From: Fibrella aquatilis
GTDB taxonomy: Bacteria; Bacteroidota; Bacteroidia; Cytophagales; Spirosomataceae
Length of the DNA stretch: 64,000 bases
Direction of reading: 5' to 3'
NCBI RefSeq assembly: GCF_017353255.1
Contig: NZ_JAFMYU010000005.1
Location: 186,001-250,000 of the forward strand
The notes below the pieces were generated by a model that saw only the letters and a program-made list of their open reading frames with translations, ran no database searches and was not told the DNA's origin. Each line of letters starts with the position of its first letter. Position 1 is the stretch's first letter. Shown here piece by piece: positions 52,110 to 59,865 of this stretch. The position numbers and the translations under genes were made by a program.

Positions 52110-53225
52110 TCATGCGTATTGCCGCACCACTTTCGTGATCGTTTCGGTGTCGACGGCCTGGGCTTTCCAGGCGTCGAGGCGGGCGTTCATGATGCGGAAC
52201 CAGAGCGGCGGCACCATCCCGATCAGGATCATCTGCGCGTAGCCGTGGGGCAGTTGCGGGCTTTCGTCGAAATGGCGGAGCACCTGGTAGGGGCGGGCGG
52301 CGTAGGCGTGGTGGTCGGAGTGGCGCTGCAACTGAAACAAGACCATGTTGCTCACCACCTGACTGGCGTTCCAGGAATGCAACGGGTTCACGCGTTCGTA
52401 GCGCCCCGGCGATAGTTCGGCCCGGACGATGCCGTAATGCTCAATGTAGTTGACACTTTCGAGCAGCAGGATTGCCACCAGACTTTGTCCCACAAAAAAC
52501 AAGGGAAACGCCCAGGCCATATGCCCTAGGTACAGGCTAAACCCCGCCGTAAGCACCGTACAGAGCAGCGTAGGCCAAAACGCGAACCCAAGCAACTGAT
52601 TTTGCCACGACAAAAACGGCTTCCCATCTTTGGCCAGCAGCCGTTTTTCAATGGCCCACGCAGACCGATACCCACCCACCAGCGACTGCCACCAGAAACT
52701 GTACATCGTCTGATTCCGGCGGGCGGTGGCGGGGTCGTGGGGTGTGGCCACGTGGCGGTGGTGCCCCTGCACGTGTTCCAGCCCCCAGTGCATATAACAG
52801 ACCGACGCCAGGGCCAGTCGGGCGTGGAGCAGGGCCACCCGGCTGCTGCGATGAACCAGCTCGTGGGCTACGTTTATGATCGTGCCACCAAACAGCCCGA
52901 TGCTGTAGGTCAGCGCGATTTGCTGCCAAAGGGCCAGGCCGTCGTGCAGGATAACGTAGCCACCCCAGCCCAGCAAGCCATATTGGAGGTAGACGAACGA
53001 GTAGACGATGACGTCGAAAAAACGGTCGTTCAGCACGGCGTCGAACTGATCGTGGCCAATGTTGCTGTGGTCTTCGCCCGTGAGCCAGTCGAGCAGGGGG
53101 ATGCCGACGTAGACGTACAGCACCCCGGCCACGGCCCAGTTGGGGCCGCCGAGGTAGTAGCCGCCTACAATGACCAGCAGCACACTATAGGACCAAAGAA
53201 AACCGAGTTTTTTGAGAAGAGGCAT
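52110..53225 (-). CDS. alkB: Alkane 1-monooxygenase (AlkB-type)
   Basis: The 371-residue membrane diiron enzyme should hydroxylate terminal methyl groups of alkanes or fatty acids. The histidine boxes are HELVH, EHVQGHHRHVATPHDPA and LQRHSDHHAYAARPYQVL, and the AlkB-specific NYIEHYGIVR motif is present. About six membrane helices are seen. No rubredoxin gene is adjacent, so its electron donor is elsewhere. Heptad inverted repeats flank it on both sides. Confidence 0.93.
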   Translation of the reverse strand: MPLLKKLGFLWSYSVLLVIVGGYYLGGPNWAVAGVLYVYVGIPLLDWLTGEDHSNIGHDQFDAVLNDRFFDVIVYSFVYLQYGLLGWGGYVILHDGLALWQQIALTYSIGLFGGTIINVAHELVHRSSRVALLHARLALASVCYMHWGLEHVQGHHRHVATPHDPATARRNQTMYSFWWQSLVGGYRSAWAIEKRLLAKDGKPFLSWQNQLLGFAFWPTLLCTVLTAGFSLYLGHMAWAFPLFFVGQSLVAILLLESVNYIEHYGIVRAELSPGRYERVNPLHSWNASQVVSNMVLFQLQRHSDHHAYAARPYQVLRHFDESPQLPHGYAQMILIGMVPPLWFRIMNARLDAWKAQAVDTETITKVVRQYA

Positions 53226-53232
53226 GAGAGGG

Positions 53233-53357
53233 ATTTACGAATTACGAGGTACGAATTACGATTTATTGCTGACGCGAGAGTAGCGGACCGTCTTTAGGGC
53301 GGGGGGCTACGCCTGCGTCAGCAATAAATCGTAATTCGTACCTCGTAATTCGTAAAT
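53233..53357. repeat. Perfect 43-bp inverted repeat, heptad family TTACGAN
   Basis: Arms 53233-53275 and 53315-53357 are exact reverse complements. The outer 30 bases match the element at 48137. They differ from it at one inner base, and that change is present on both arms. The loop holds GTAGCG/GCTACGC words. It ends 2 bp before the stop codon of the dehydrogenase gene and begins 7 bp from the alkB start. Confidence 0.96.
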
Positions 53358-53359
53358 GT

Positions 53360-54355
53360 TTACGGTTTCACTAGTACTTTCCCCCAGCGGCCGGGGGCGT
53401 CGGCGTGTTCAACGGCTTTGACAATGTCGTCGAGGCTGTAGGTAGCTTCTACGGGCAGCTTTATCGTCCCCGAAGATAATAACGTAATCACTTCACCAGC
53501 AACTCGTTGGCGAACTTTTGGGTCTACGCGGCGCATCCAGTCGGTGAGCCAGAAGCCCCGGATCGTCAGTTCGCGGAAGATCATCAGGCCTGCGTTTAGC
53601 GTGGGGTCCTGCATGCTCATGAGACCGTAGATGAGCATGGTGCCACCTTTGCCCAGACACTTGATAGCCTCGGTGGCGGTATGGCCTCCCACGGCATCGA
53701 GCACGCAGTTTATGCCCTGCCCGTTAGTGATTTGCTTCACGCGAGCGGCCATATCCTCGGTCTCGGTGTTGATCACTTCCGTCAGGCCCAGGGCCTTCAG
53801 CTCGTCGGTCAGGTCATCGCGGCGGACAGTGCCGATGGTGCGGATGCCGCGTTGCTTGCAGAGCTGAATGGCCATTTTACCAAACGCCGACCCGCAGGCC
53901 GTGAGCATCAGCCACTCTTGGGGGCCGTCGGTAACGTCGGCGGTGGGTTTCACGCCCGACTCCTCTACCATGGCTACGACCGTAAATGGGTTTACAAACA
54001 ACTGCGCAGCCACCTCGTCAGAAATTTCGTCAGGAACGGGGATCAGGCTTTTGTGGTGGGCAATGGCGTATTCGGCCCAGGCACCCACGGTGGTGAAGCT
54101 CACGCGCCCACCCGTAGCCAGGTTCACGCCCTCGCCCACGGCATCAATAGTGCCCATACCTTCGAACCCCGCCCCTGAAGGTAGTTGAGGCCGGATGCCG
54201 TAGAGGTTTTGTACAAACATAACGTCGGACGGATTGATAGGGCTTAGCCCTACCCGAATGCGCACTTCGCCTGGGCCGGGTTGGGGCATTTCTTTTTCGA
54301 CCGACTGGAGGATGGCGGCAGGTTTGCCGGGTTGTTCAAATTGGATGGCTTTCAT
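53360..54355 (-). CDS. MDR-family enoyl reductase / quinone oxidoreductase
   Basis: The 331-residue protein is a zinc-free medium-chain dehydrogenase: GVGEV-like GPGEVRIRVGLSPINPSDVMF, EGMGTIDAVGEGV, and the NADPH fold LMLTACGSAFGKMAIQLCK. No zinc-ligand Cys/His pattern is seen. These motifs resemble 2-enoyl thioester reductases (MECR/ETR type) and quinone oxidoreductases. The reaction cannot be fixed from the sequence. A decayed piece of another MDR gene lies at 22226. Confidence 0.87.
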   Translation of the reverse strand: MKAIQFEQPGKPAAILQSVEKEMPQPGPGEVRIRVGLSPINPSDVMFVQNLYGIRPQLPSGAGFEGMGTIDAVGEGVNLATGGRVSFTTVGAWAEYAIAHHKSLIPVPDEISDEVAAQLFVNPFTVVAMVEESGVKPTADVTDGPQEWLMLTACGSAFGKMAIQLCKQRGIRTIGTVRRDDLTDELKALGLTEVINTETEDMAARVKQITNGQGINCVLDAVGGHTATEAIKCLGKGGTMLIYGLMSMQDPTLNAGLMIFRELTIRGFWLTDWMRRVDPKVRQRVAGEVITLLSSGTIKLPVEATYSLDDIVKAVEHADAPGRWGKVLVKP

Positions 54356-54436
54356 CGAAAGGGGATAGGCCGGGGGTTAAAATCTTTGACTAAACTTGCA
54401 TAAAGATAGATTTTTCCCTCCTAAACCTGCCGTTTC

Positions 54437-55162
54437 ATGCATACCTCTCCCTTCCTCGGTGAACTCATTGGCACGATGGTGCTTATCCTTTTAGGCGATG
54501 GCGTCGTGGCCAACGTGGTGCTCAAACAGACCAAAGGCCACAACAGCGGCTGGATTGTGATCACCACCGGCTGGGCTTTTGCCGTAACCATGGGCGTGTT
54601 TGTGTCGAAAGCCTTCGGTAGCCTCGATGCCCATTTGAACCCCGCCGTGACGGTGGCGTTTGCCGTGGCTACCAACGATTATAGCAACCTCGTTCCGTTC
54701 ATCACGGCCCAGATGCTGGGCGCTTTTCTGGGCGCTATCCTGGTCTACGTCACCTACTTACCCCACTGGAAGGTGACGCCCGATCCGTTCGATAAGCTGG
54801 CTGTTTTCAGCACGGGTCCTGCCATCCGGCAAGTCGGCCCGAATCTGCTGGGCGAGGCCATTGCCACGCTGGTGCTCATTCTGGGGCTGGCGGGCATATC
54901 CTCTAAGGCGCTGGGCGTACTGGCTACGGGCGTAGGTCCCTACCTGGTGGGGGTGCTGGTCTGGAGCATCGGGTTGTCGCTGGGCGGTACTACCGGTTAC
55001 GCCATGAGTCCCGCCCGCGACCTGGCCCCGCGCATTGCCCACGCCCTGCTGCCCATCCCCGGCAAAGGCTCGTCTGACTGGGGCTACGCCTGGATTCCCG
55101 TTGTCGGCCCCATCATCGGCGCCATCCTCGGCGGGCTGCTTATTCGGGCGTACACATTATGA
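54437..55162 (+). CDS. MIP channel, aquaglyceroporin (GlpF) type
   Basis: The 241-residue protein has six helices and two half-helices. The first selectivity motif is intact (DAHLNPAVTVAFA). The second reads TTGYAMSPARDLAPRIAHALLP, where the usual NPA is SPA; the Arg of the selectivity filter and the following Asp are kept. RDLAPR is the glycerol-facilitator signature. It should conduct glycerol or similar solutes in the inner membrane. The glpD gene at 11779 could use the product after phosphorylation, but no glycerol kinase gene is in the window. Confidence 0.9.
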   Translation: MHTSPFLGELIGTMVLILLGDGVVANVVLKQTKGHNSGWIVITTGWAFAVTMGVFVSKAFGSLDAHLNPAVTVAFAVATNDYSNLVPFITAQMLGAFLGAILVYVTYLPHWKVTPDPFDKLAVFSTGPAIRQVGPNLLGEAIATLVLILGLAGISSKALGVLATGVGPYLVGVLVWSIGLSLGGTTGYAMSPARDLAPRIAHALLPIPGKGSSDWGYAWIPVVGPIIGAILGGLLIRAYTL

Positions 55163-55228
55163 GTGGTGAGTGATGAGCGGTAAGCGGTAAGTTTTTTGCT
55201 CTTACACTCACCACTTACCACTCACCAC
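55163..55228. repeat. Imperfect inverted repeat, heptad family GTGRTRA
   Basis: Left units GTGGTGA, GTGATGA, then two GCGGTAA run in 7-bp register from 55163 to 55190. The right units TCACCAC, TTACCAC, TCACCAC run from 55208 to 55228. The arms have diverged but keep the family words seen at 3879 and 4715. It starts directly after the MIP-channel stop codon and ends 16 bp before the thioesterase start. Confidence 0.85.
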
Positions 55229-55244
55229 TTTGCACTTATTTTCC

Positions 55245-56009
55245 ATGCTTCTCATCCAAACTGACACCTACACCCTGCGGGGGTACGAATGTGATGCATT
55301 TGGGCGGCTGAGTATTCCGGCACTGATGAACCTGATGCAGGAGTCGGCCAGCCTGAATGCAGTGAGCTACGGCATTGGCATTAGCGATTTGCAGGCGCGG
55401 GGTTACGGCTGGATGCTCATGCGGTTTCGGCTTCAGATGCACCAGTACCCGCGCTTTGGCGACACCATCCGGGTGAGTACCTACCCCACGGCGGTGGAGA
55501 AATATTTCATCTACCGCGACTTCCAGATTAGTGCCGACGACGGTACCCTACTGGCCGAAGCCACCAGCACCTGGCTAGTGTTCTCGACCGAAAAACGCGC
55601 TATGGCCCCCCTGCCCGACTTCATCCGGCAGATTCCGCTGCCCCCAGCCATCGACCCCATGCCCAAGCTGCCTCTCAAACCCGCCTTCCAGACGCAGCCC
55701 TTTACGCCCACGCAGGAGCAGACTGTGCAGGTGGGTTGGTTCAGCATCGACCAGAATCAGCACGTCAACAACGTGACCTACATCCAGTGGCTACTGGAAC
55801 AACTGGGCAGCGCTGTTTCGGAGCATAACGTGCTGAAAACGGGTCAATTAACCGAGTTGGACGTGGTGTACAAAGCCGAAACTCACTGGGGTGACCTCCT
55901 CCGTGTACAGTCTGCCCCCGACACCCCCGCCGCCTTCACCCACCGCATCCTCGACACCGAAACGGGTAAAGACGTGCTGCTGGCAAGGAGTGTTTGGGGG
56001 GAGGGATAG
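55245..56009 (+). CDS. Acyl-ACP thioesterase
   Basis: The 254-residue protein has two hot-dog folds, as in FatA/FatB-type thioesterases that release fatty acids from acyl-carrier protein. The first half shows LRGYECDAFGRLSIPALMNLMQE, and the second half holds IDQNQHVNNVTYIQWLLE, with the catalytic Asn/His (usually followed by a further acid or Cys). ATG 55245 is used; a TTG at 55230 lies in the spacer. Its stop codon overlaps a long inverted repeat shared with the convergent DUF3050 gene. Confidence 0.9.
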   Translation: MLLIQTDTYTLRGYECDAFGRLSIPALMNLMQESASLNAVSYGIGISDLQARGYGWMLMRFRLQMHQYPRFGDTIRVSTYPTAVEKYFIYRDFQISADDGTLLAEATSTWLVFSTEKRAMAPLPDFIRQIPLPPAIDPMPKLPLKPAFQTQPFTPTQEQTVQVGWFSIDQNQHVNNVTYIQWLLEQLGSAVSEHNVLKTGQLTELDVVYKAETHWGDLLRVQSAPDTPAAFTHRILDTETGKDVLLARSVWGEG

Positions 56010-56115
56010 TTTATGGTTTATGGTTTGTAGTTTGTGGTTGGCTGGCACCTGTGGCTTCGCGCTACGTGCCCCTCGACCGCGAAGCCACAGGCGCCAGCCA
56101 ACCACCAACCCCTAA
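56009..56115. repeat. Composite inverted repeat, heptad family GTTTRTG, between convergent genes
   Basis: Four 7-bp units GTTTRTR run from 56009 to 56036. The inner stem GGTTGGCTGGC... (56036-56061) pairs with 56078-56103 except for one transition, and contains TGTGGCTTCGCG. The right outer part carries diverged units. It overlaps the thioesterase stop codon and the stop codon of the convergent DUF3050 gene (56112-56114). Confidence 0.92.
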
Positions 56116-56906
56116 CTAAACGCCAACTCCCCCCGGTGGGCCATGATGTCGTCGTAGACGCCGTCCCAGAGGCCAATGCGCTTTTGGAGCGATTCGATGG
56201 TAGCGGCTTCGACCTCGCGCCATTTTTGTTCGTCGGTGCCGCACAGGCTCTCGGTCATTTGCAGGGCCAGGTGGCTGTGGTGGTCGCCGTCTACTTCGAT
56301 GTGCCGGTCGAGGTAGTACTTGAACGTCGATATGCTTTCGGGGAATTTGGCGTTGAGGTCGTTCACGATAGAAAGAAACATGCCCGGAATGAGGTCTTCA
56401 CGCCCGAAGGTGAATACCGCCGCTTGCAGGTACTCTTGCCCGCTGTTGATGACGCCAAACGTAAACTCGACGAAGCGACGCGCCGATTCGGGGAAATTCG
56501 CAGCATCAAAGGCCTGATTGAGATCACCCGTGCGCTGAAGCGTATTCAGCAATGTGTTTATCCGGCCCGTGTCGGCACCTGATTGCTGCATGGCGTTCAG
56601 GTACAACTCGAAGTGGCTCAGCCGATTACCTGCCTCATCCACATCCGATTCCTCGCCGATCACGATCTCGTTAATGAGGTAGCGCGTATCGGCCGAGCCT
56701 TTCGGAAACCAGGGTACGGAGGTGCAGGTGAGGTTGTTTTGCAGCGTTTTCAGCAGCGACATAAAATCCCATACGGCCACCACGTGGTGCTGCATGAAGA
56801 TGCGCAGGTCGTCGATGTCATCAATGACCCCATACACTTTGTGGTTGATAATTTGCTGTCTCAGCGGCTCAATGGCCTTTCTGACGTTGTCGAGTTGGTT
56901 GTTCAT
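56112..56906 (-). CDS. DUF3050 domain protein (haem-oxygenase-like fold)
   Basis: The 264-residue cytosolic helical protein matches DUF3050: INHKVYGVIDDIDDLRIFMQHHVVAVWDFMSLLK near residue 20, then EESDVDEAGNRLSHFELYL near 100 and YYLDRHIEVDGDHHSHLAL near 200. These acidic and His residues are placed as in haem-oxygenase-like diiron proteins, so metal-dependent oxygen chemistry is a reasonable guess. Nothing in the window shows the substrate. Confidence 0.85.
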   Translation of the reverse strand: MNNQLDNVRKAIEPLRQQIINHKVYGVIDDIDDLRIFMQHHVVAVWDFMSLLKTLQNNLTCTSVPWFPKGSADTRYLINEIVIGEESDVDEAGNRLSHFELYLNAMQQSGADTGRINTLLNTLQRTGDLNQAFDAANFPESARRFVEFTFGVINSGQEYLQAAVFTFGREDLIPGMFLSIVNDLNAKFPESISTFKYYLDRHIEVDGDHHSHLALQMTESLCGTDEQKWREVEAATIESLQKRIGLWDGVYDDIMAHRGELAFS

Positions 56907-56994
56907 CGTACAATTTGCTCATACCACCCGATCAAAGGCGGGTGGGTTGGTTAGACATCATACGATAAACAGGCAGCACCCGGATTTGTGTTCG

Positions 56995-59157
56995 TCACCC
57001 CACGCTTTCTACCCACACCGGTACGCCATTCAGGGCGGCGTTGCCTGTGAGCGTGTCGGAGAAGGCCTCGTCGGTGAGGTCGTTGACGCTGGCACCGGCG
57101 TGCTGCTGCGCAATGTCCTGACGGGTGCCGGGGCGGTTGTGGCCGTAGCCGTGGGGCATGCAAACCACGCCGGGCATGATGTCGGCTGAGACGTCGGCGG
57201 GGAGTTCGATCTCGCCCACGCGGGAACGAACGCGCACGGCCTGCCCCGTGCCAATGCCGAGGCGGGCGGCATCGTCGGGGTGGATAAGCAGGGTGCAGCG
57301 GTTGCGGCCCTTCACCAGTACGCGGGCGTTGTGCATCCAGGAGTTGTTGTCGCGGAGGTGGCGGCGGCTGATGAGGAGCAGCGAGCCGGGAGGGGCGGGC
57401 GGAGAGCCGGGAGCAGAGAGTGTAGGATTAACTAATTGATTGATAGCGGCTTGCGCACGGGATAGGTCGGCCAGGAACAGGGGCGGGGCGGCGTTGATGC
57501 GGTGGTCGGGGGTTTGCAGGCGGGCAGGGAGTTGTGAACGTAGTGGTCCCAGGTCAATGCCGTGGGGATTGGCCAGCAGCTGTTCCAGGCTTAGTCCGGT
57601 TTGGCCATACGGCCCGAAGCGCAGGCCCTGATCAATGGTTTTGGCGGGGTTTTGCAGCTTCCATTCGTCACGCGGGGTGCCCGTTAGCCGCAGCCGCAGG
57701 TTTTCGAAAATCTCCCAGTCGTACATCGTTCCGGCTGGTTTTGGCACCATTGGTTCCGAATACCGGGCCGTGTTACGGATGGCCAGTACGTGGAAGGTAA
57801 GATCGTAATTGGCCGTTTCGAGGCCCGTGAGCGGGGGCAAAATGTAGTCGGCGTGGCGGGTGGTCTCGTTCAAATAAATATCCACCGACACCATAAATTC
57901 CAGCCCGGCCAAAGCCTCGTCAACCCGACGGCCGTTGGGTGTTGAGAGCACGGGGTTGCCGCAACTCGTGACCAAGGCCCGCAGTTGGCCCGGTCCGGGA
58001 GTTTCGGCTTCTTCGGCGAGGCAGGCCACGGGAATTTCGCCCATAAACTCGGCCTTGCCACTTACCCGACTCTGGAAACGATTGTATTTGGTATACGGAT
58101 TTTTCGGCACCCCCGGCCTGTCGGCTAGTGCGTCGATGGCGGGCGAGGTGAAGAGCATGCCGCCCGGCTCGTCGAGATGGCCGGTGAGCAGGTTCAGCAC
58201 GTTTACCAGCCAGAGACACAGCCCGCCAAACTCCTGCGTCGATACGCCCACGCGGCCATAAAGCGCGGCGCGGGGCGTGTTGGCCAGTTCCCGCGTCAGC
58301 CGCCGGATGTCGTCGGCCTGCACCCCCGTAACGCTGGCCACTGTTTCGGGCGAAAAGGTCTCTACGGCTTCCTGAAGGGCATTTAGGCCGTCGGTCACGT
58401 CGGCCAGGCGACCCACGTTGACCAGGTTTTCGGCGAAAAGTACCTGCGTCATGGCCAGCAGGAGAAACACGTCGGTGCCGGGGCGGATGAACTGATGTTC
58501 GTTGGCGCGAAGAGCGGTTTCGGTGCGGCGCGGGTCGATCACTACCACGCGCCCACCGCGCTGCTGAATGGCCCGCAGGCGCGTACCCACGTCGGGCGCG
58601 GTCATGATGCTGCCGTTAGACGCAATGGGGTTGCCACCAATGATGATCCAGAAATCGGTATGGTCCAGGTCGGGAACGGGCATGAGCAGGGGGTGGCCAA
58701 ACAACTGCCAGGCCGCAAAATGGTGCGGAAACTGATCGACCGACGAGGCCGAAAACATAGTGCGCGTACCGATGGCCCGCACCAGGCCCGGCATGCTCAG
58801 AAACGACCCCGAATTATGTACCGTGGGGTTGCCCGCATACACCCCGATGGCGTTGGGGCCGTGGGCGGTGCGCACCTGATGCAGGCGGTCGGCCACCTCA
58901 TCAAACGCCTGTTCCCAGCCAATTTCCTGCCACGACACCTCGCCGTTAGTCTCCACCCGTTTCAGCGGGCGGCGTAGGCGGTTGGGGTCTTCGTAGATGT
59001 CTTTGAGGGCTACCGCCTTGGGGCAAATATGTCCCCGACTGAACGGGTCGGCGGGGTCACCGCTGATGCTGACAACCTGCCCGTTTTGGTGCGTCACGGT
59101 GAGTCCACAGATAGCTTCGCAGAGGTTGCAGGCGCGGTAATGCGTTTGGAGTTCCAT
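56995..59157 (-). CDS. Molybdopterin-dependent oxidoreductase (DMSO-reductase family)
   Basis: The 720-residue protein has an N-terminal 4Fe-4S motif (YRACNLCEAICG then GHICPKA), two molybdopterin domains (WIIIGGNPIASNGSIM near 175, LVTSCGNPVLSTPN near 405) and a C-terminal molydopterin-dinucleotide-binding domain (PHGYGHNRPG). The Mo-ligand region reads SASSVDQFPHH, with no Cys or selenocysteine, so the ligand is probably Ser or Asp or absent. It has no Tat signal, so it acts in the cytosol. Substrate unknown; no partner subunit nearby. A short Pro/Ala/Gly linker near 590 is encoded by GAGCCGGGAG repeats. Confidence 0.9.
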   Translation of the reverse strand: MELQTHYRACNLCEAICGLTVTHQNGQVVSISGDPADPFSRGHICPKAVALKDIYEDPNRLRRPLKRVETNGEVSWQEIGWEQAFDEVADRLHQVRTAHGPNAIGVYAGNPTVHNSGSFLSMPGLVRAIGTRTMFSASSVDQFPHHFAAWQLFGHPLLMPVPDLDHTDFWIIIGGNPIASNGSIMTAPDVGTRLRAIQQRGGRVVVIDPRRTETALRANEHQFIRPGTDVFLLLAMTQVLFAENLVNVGRLADVTDGLNALQEAVETFSPETVASVTGVQADDIRRLTRELANTPRAALYGRVGVSTQEFGGLCLWLVNVLNLLTGHLDEPGGMLFTSPAIDALADRPGVPKNPYTKYNRFQSRVSGKAEFMGEIPVACLAEEAETPGPGQLRALVTSCGNPVLSTPNGRRVDEALAGLEFMVSVDIYLNETTRHADYILPPLTGLETANYDLTFHVLAIRNTARYSEPMVPKPAGTMYDWEIFENLRLRLTGTPRDEWKLQNPAKTIDQGLRFGPYGQTGLSLEQLLANPHGIDLGPLRSQLPARLQTPDHRINAAPPLFLADLSRAQAAINQLVNPTLSAPGSPPAPPGSLLLISRRHLRDNNSWMHNARVLVKGRNRCTLLIHPDDAARLGIGTGQAVRVRSRVGEIELPADVSADIMPGVVCMPHGYGHNRPGTRQDIAQQHAGASVNDLTDEAFSDTLTGNAALNGVPVWVESVG

Positions 59158-59427
59158 AGGCTAAATGTACCACGGAAACCCCATTTCGTACTATAAATTT
59201 GGGCATGTCAACCCATGTTGGCCGATTCCCGAACATGTTTGGCCGAAAAACGAACGTCCTTTCGTCGGCAGAGCCTGAAGTTTACGGCGGGTTACAAGAG
59301 GCAAGCCCAGCAGTACACCCTTTCCGCCTACGTCCACTCGTTTCATCGCTATAAGTGTCGGTTGTTGGCGGTTCAATACGGGCTGCCAATAACCTTTTTA
59401 CTCAACTGAAAAAAACGGCCTAACCCT
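59158..59427. other. Spacer with no recognised feature
   Basis: 270 bp between the divergent molybdopterin oxidoreductase and a small peptide gene. Short open frames on both strands look like chance. I see no terminator, inverted repeat or strong promoter box. Regulatory sites for both genes may lie here. Confidence 0.5.
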
Positions 59428-59661
59428 ATGAAAACCAGTATGTTTATTGCGGCTGTATTGCTTGTTACGGCTGTCGTATATATCACAGTTGGTAGCGATA
59501 AAGCCACTGCCAAACCGGCGACCGATGGCCCCGACGCCTATGCTGGTCAGCCCGAAGAGATGGCCTATCAGCCAACACCTGCCCGTTTCCGCAGTCCCCT
59601 GCGGGCAGGCTTCTCAGGCCGCATCCACGGCACTTCCGACAAATTCCGGCGTTCTTTTTAG
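59428..59661 (+). CDS. Small secreted or membrane-anchored protein, unknown function
   Basis: The 77-residue protein starts with a hydrophobic segment (MFIAAVLLVTAVVYITVG) that is a signal peptide or anchor, followed by a polar, Pro-rich tail (ATDGPDAYAGQPEEMAYQPT) and a basic C-terminus (FSGRIHGTSDKFRRSF). I do not recognise it. Its stop codon overlaps the first base of a long composite inverted repeat. Confidence in coding rests on the signal-like N-terminus only. Confidence 0.5.
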   Translation: MKTSMFIAAVLLVTAVVYITVGSDKATAKPATDGPDAYAGQPEEMAYQPTPARFRSPLRAGFSGRIHGTSDKFRRSF

Positions 59662-59856
59662 TTTGTGGTTTGTGGTTTGTAGTTGCTACGCGCTTTAGAT
59701 TGCTGACGCTTGGCCCCTCGACTGCGCTCGGGGTGACAGACAAATAGAGCAACCTATAAGAATTGCTTCAAGGTTGTTGTCACCCCGAGCGCAGTCGAGA
59801 GGCTAGGCGTCAGCAACCGACCTCGCGTAGCAACTACAAACCACAAACTACAAACC
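59661..59856. repeat. Three-stem composite inverted repeat, heptad family GTTTGTR
   Basis: Outer stem: 59668-59692 pairs exactly with 59824-59848 (25 bp). Middle stem: TGCTGACGC 59701-59709 with 59807-59815. Inner stem: 59717-59738 with 59778-59799, 22 bp, core CGAGCGCAGTCGAG. The left arm opens with three 7-bp units GTTTGTG/GTTTGTA from 59661. It fills the spacer from the small-peptide stop codon to 9 bp before the ceramidase start. The inner stem resembles a motif that I recall from other bacterial genomes. Confidence 0.95.
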
Positions 59857-59865
59857 CCTACCTGT

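Noticed and set aside
48137-53357. CRISPR array formed by the repeated TTACGAN sequences
   Set aside because: The repeats are palindromic pairs in separate spacers thousands of bases apart, with no regular spacer units and no cas genes.
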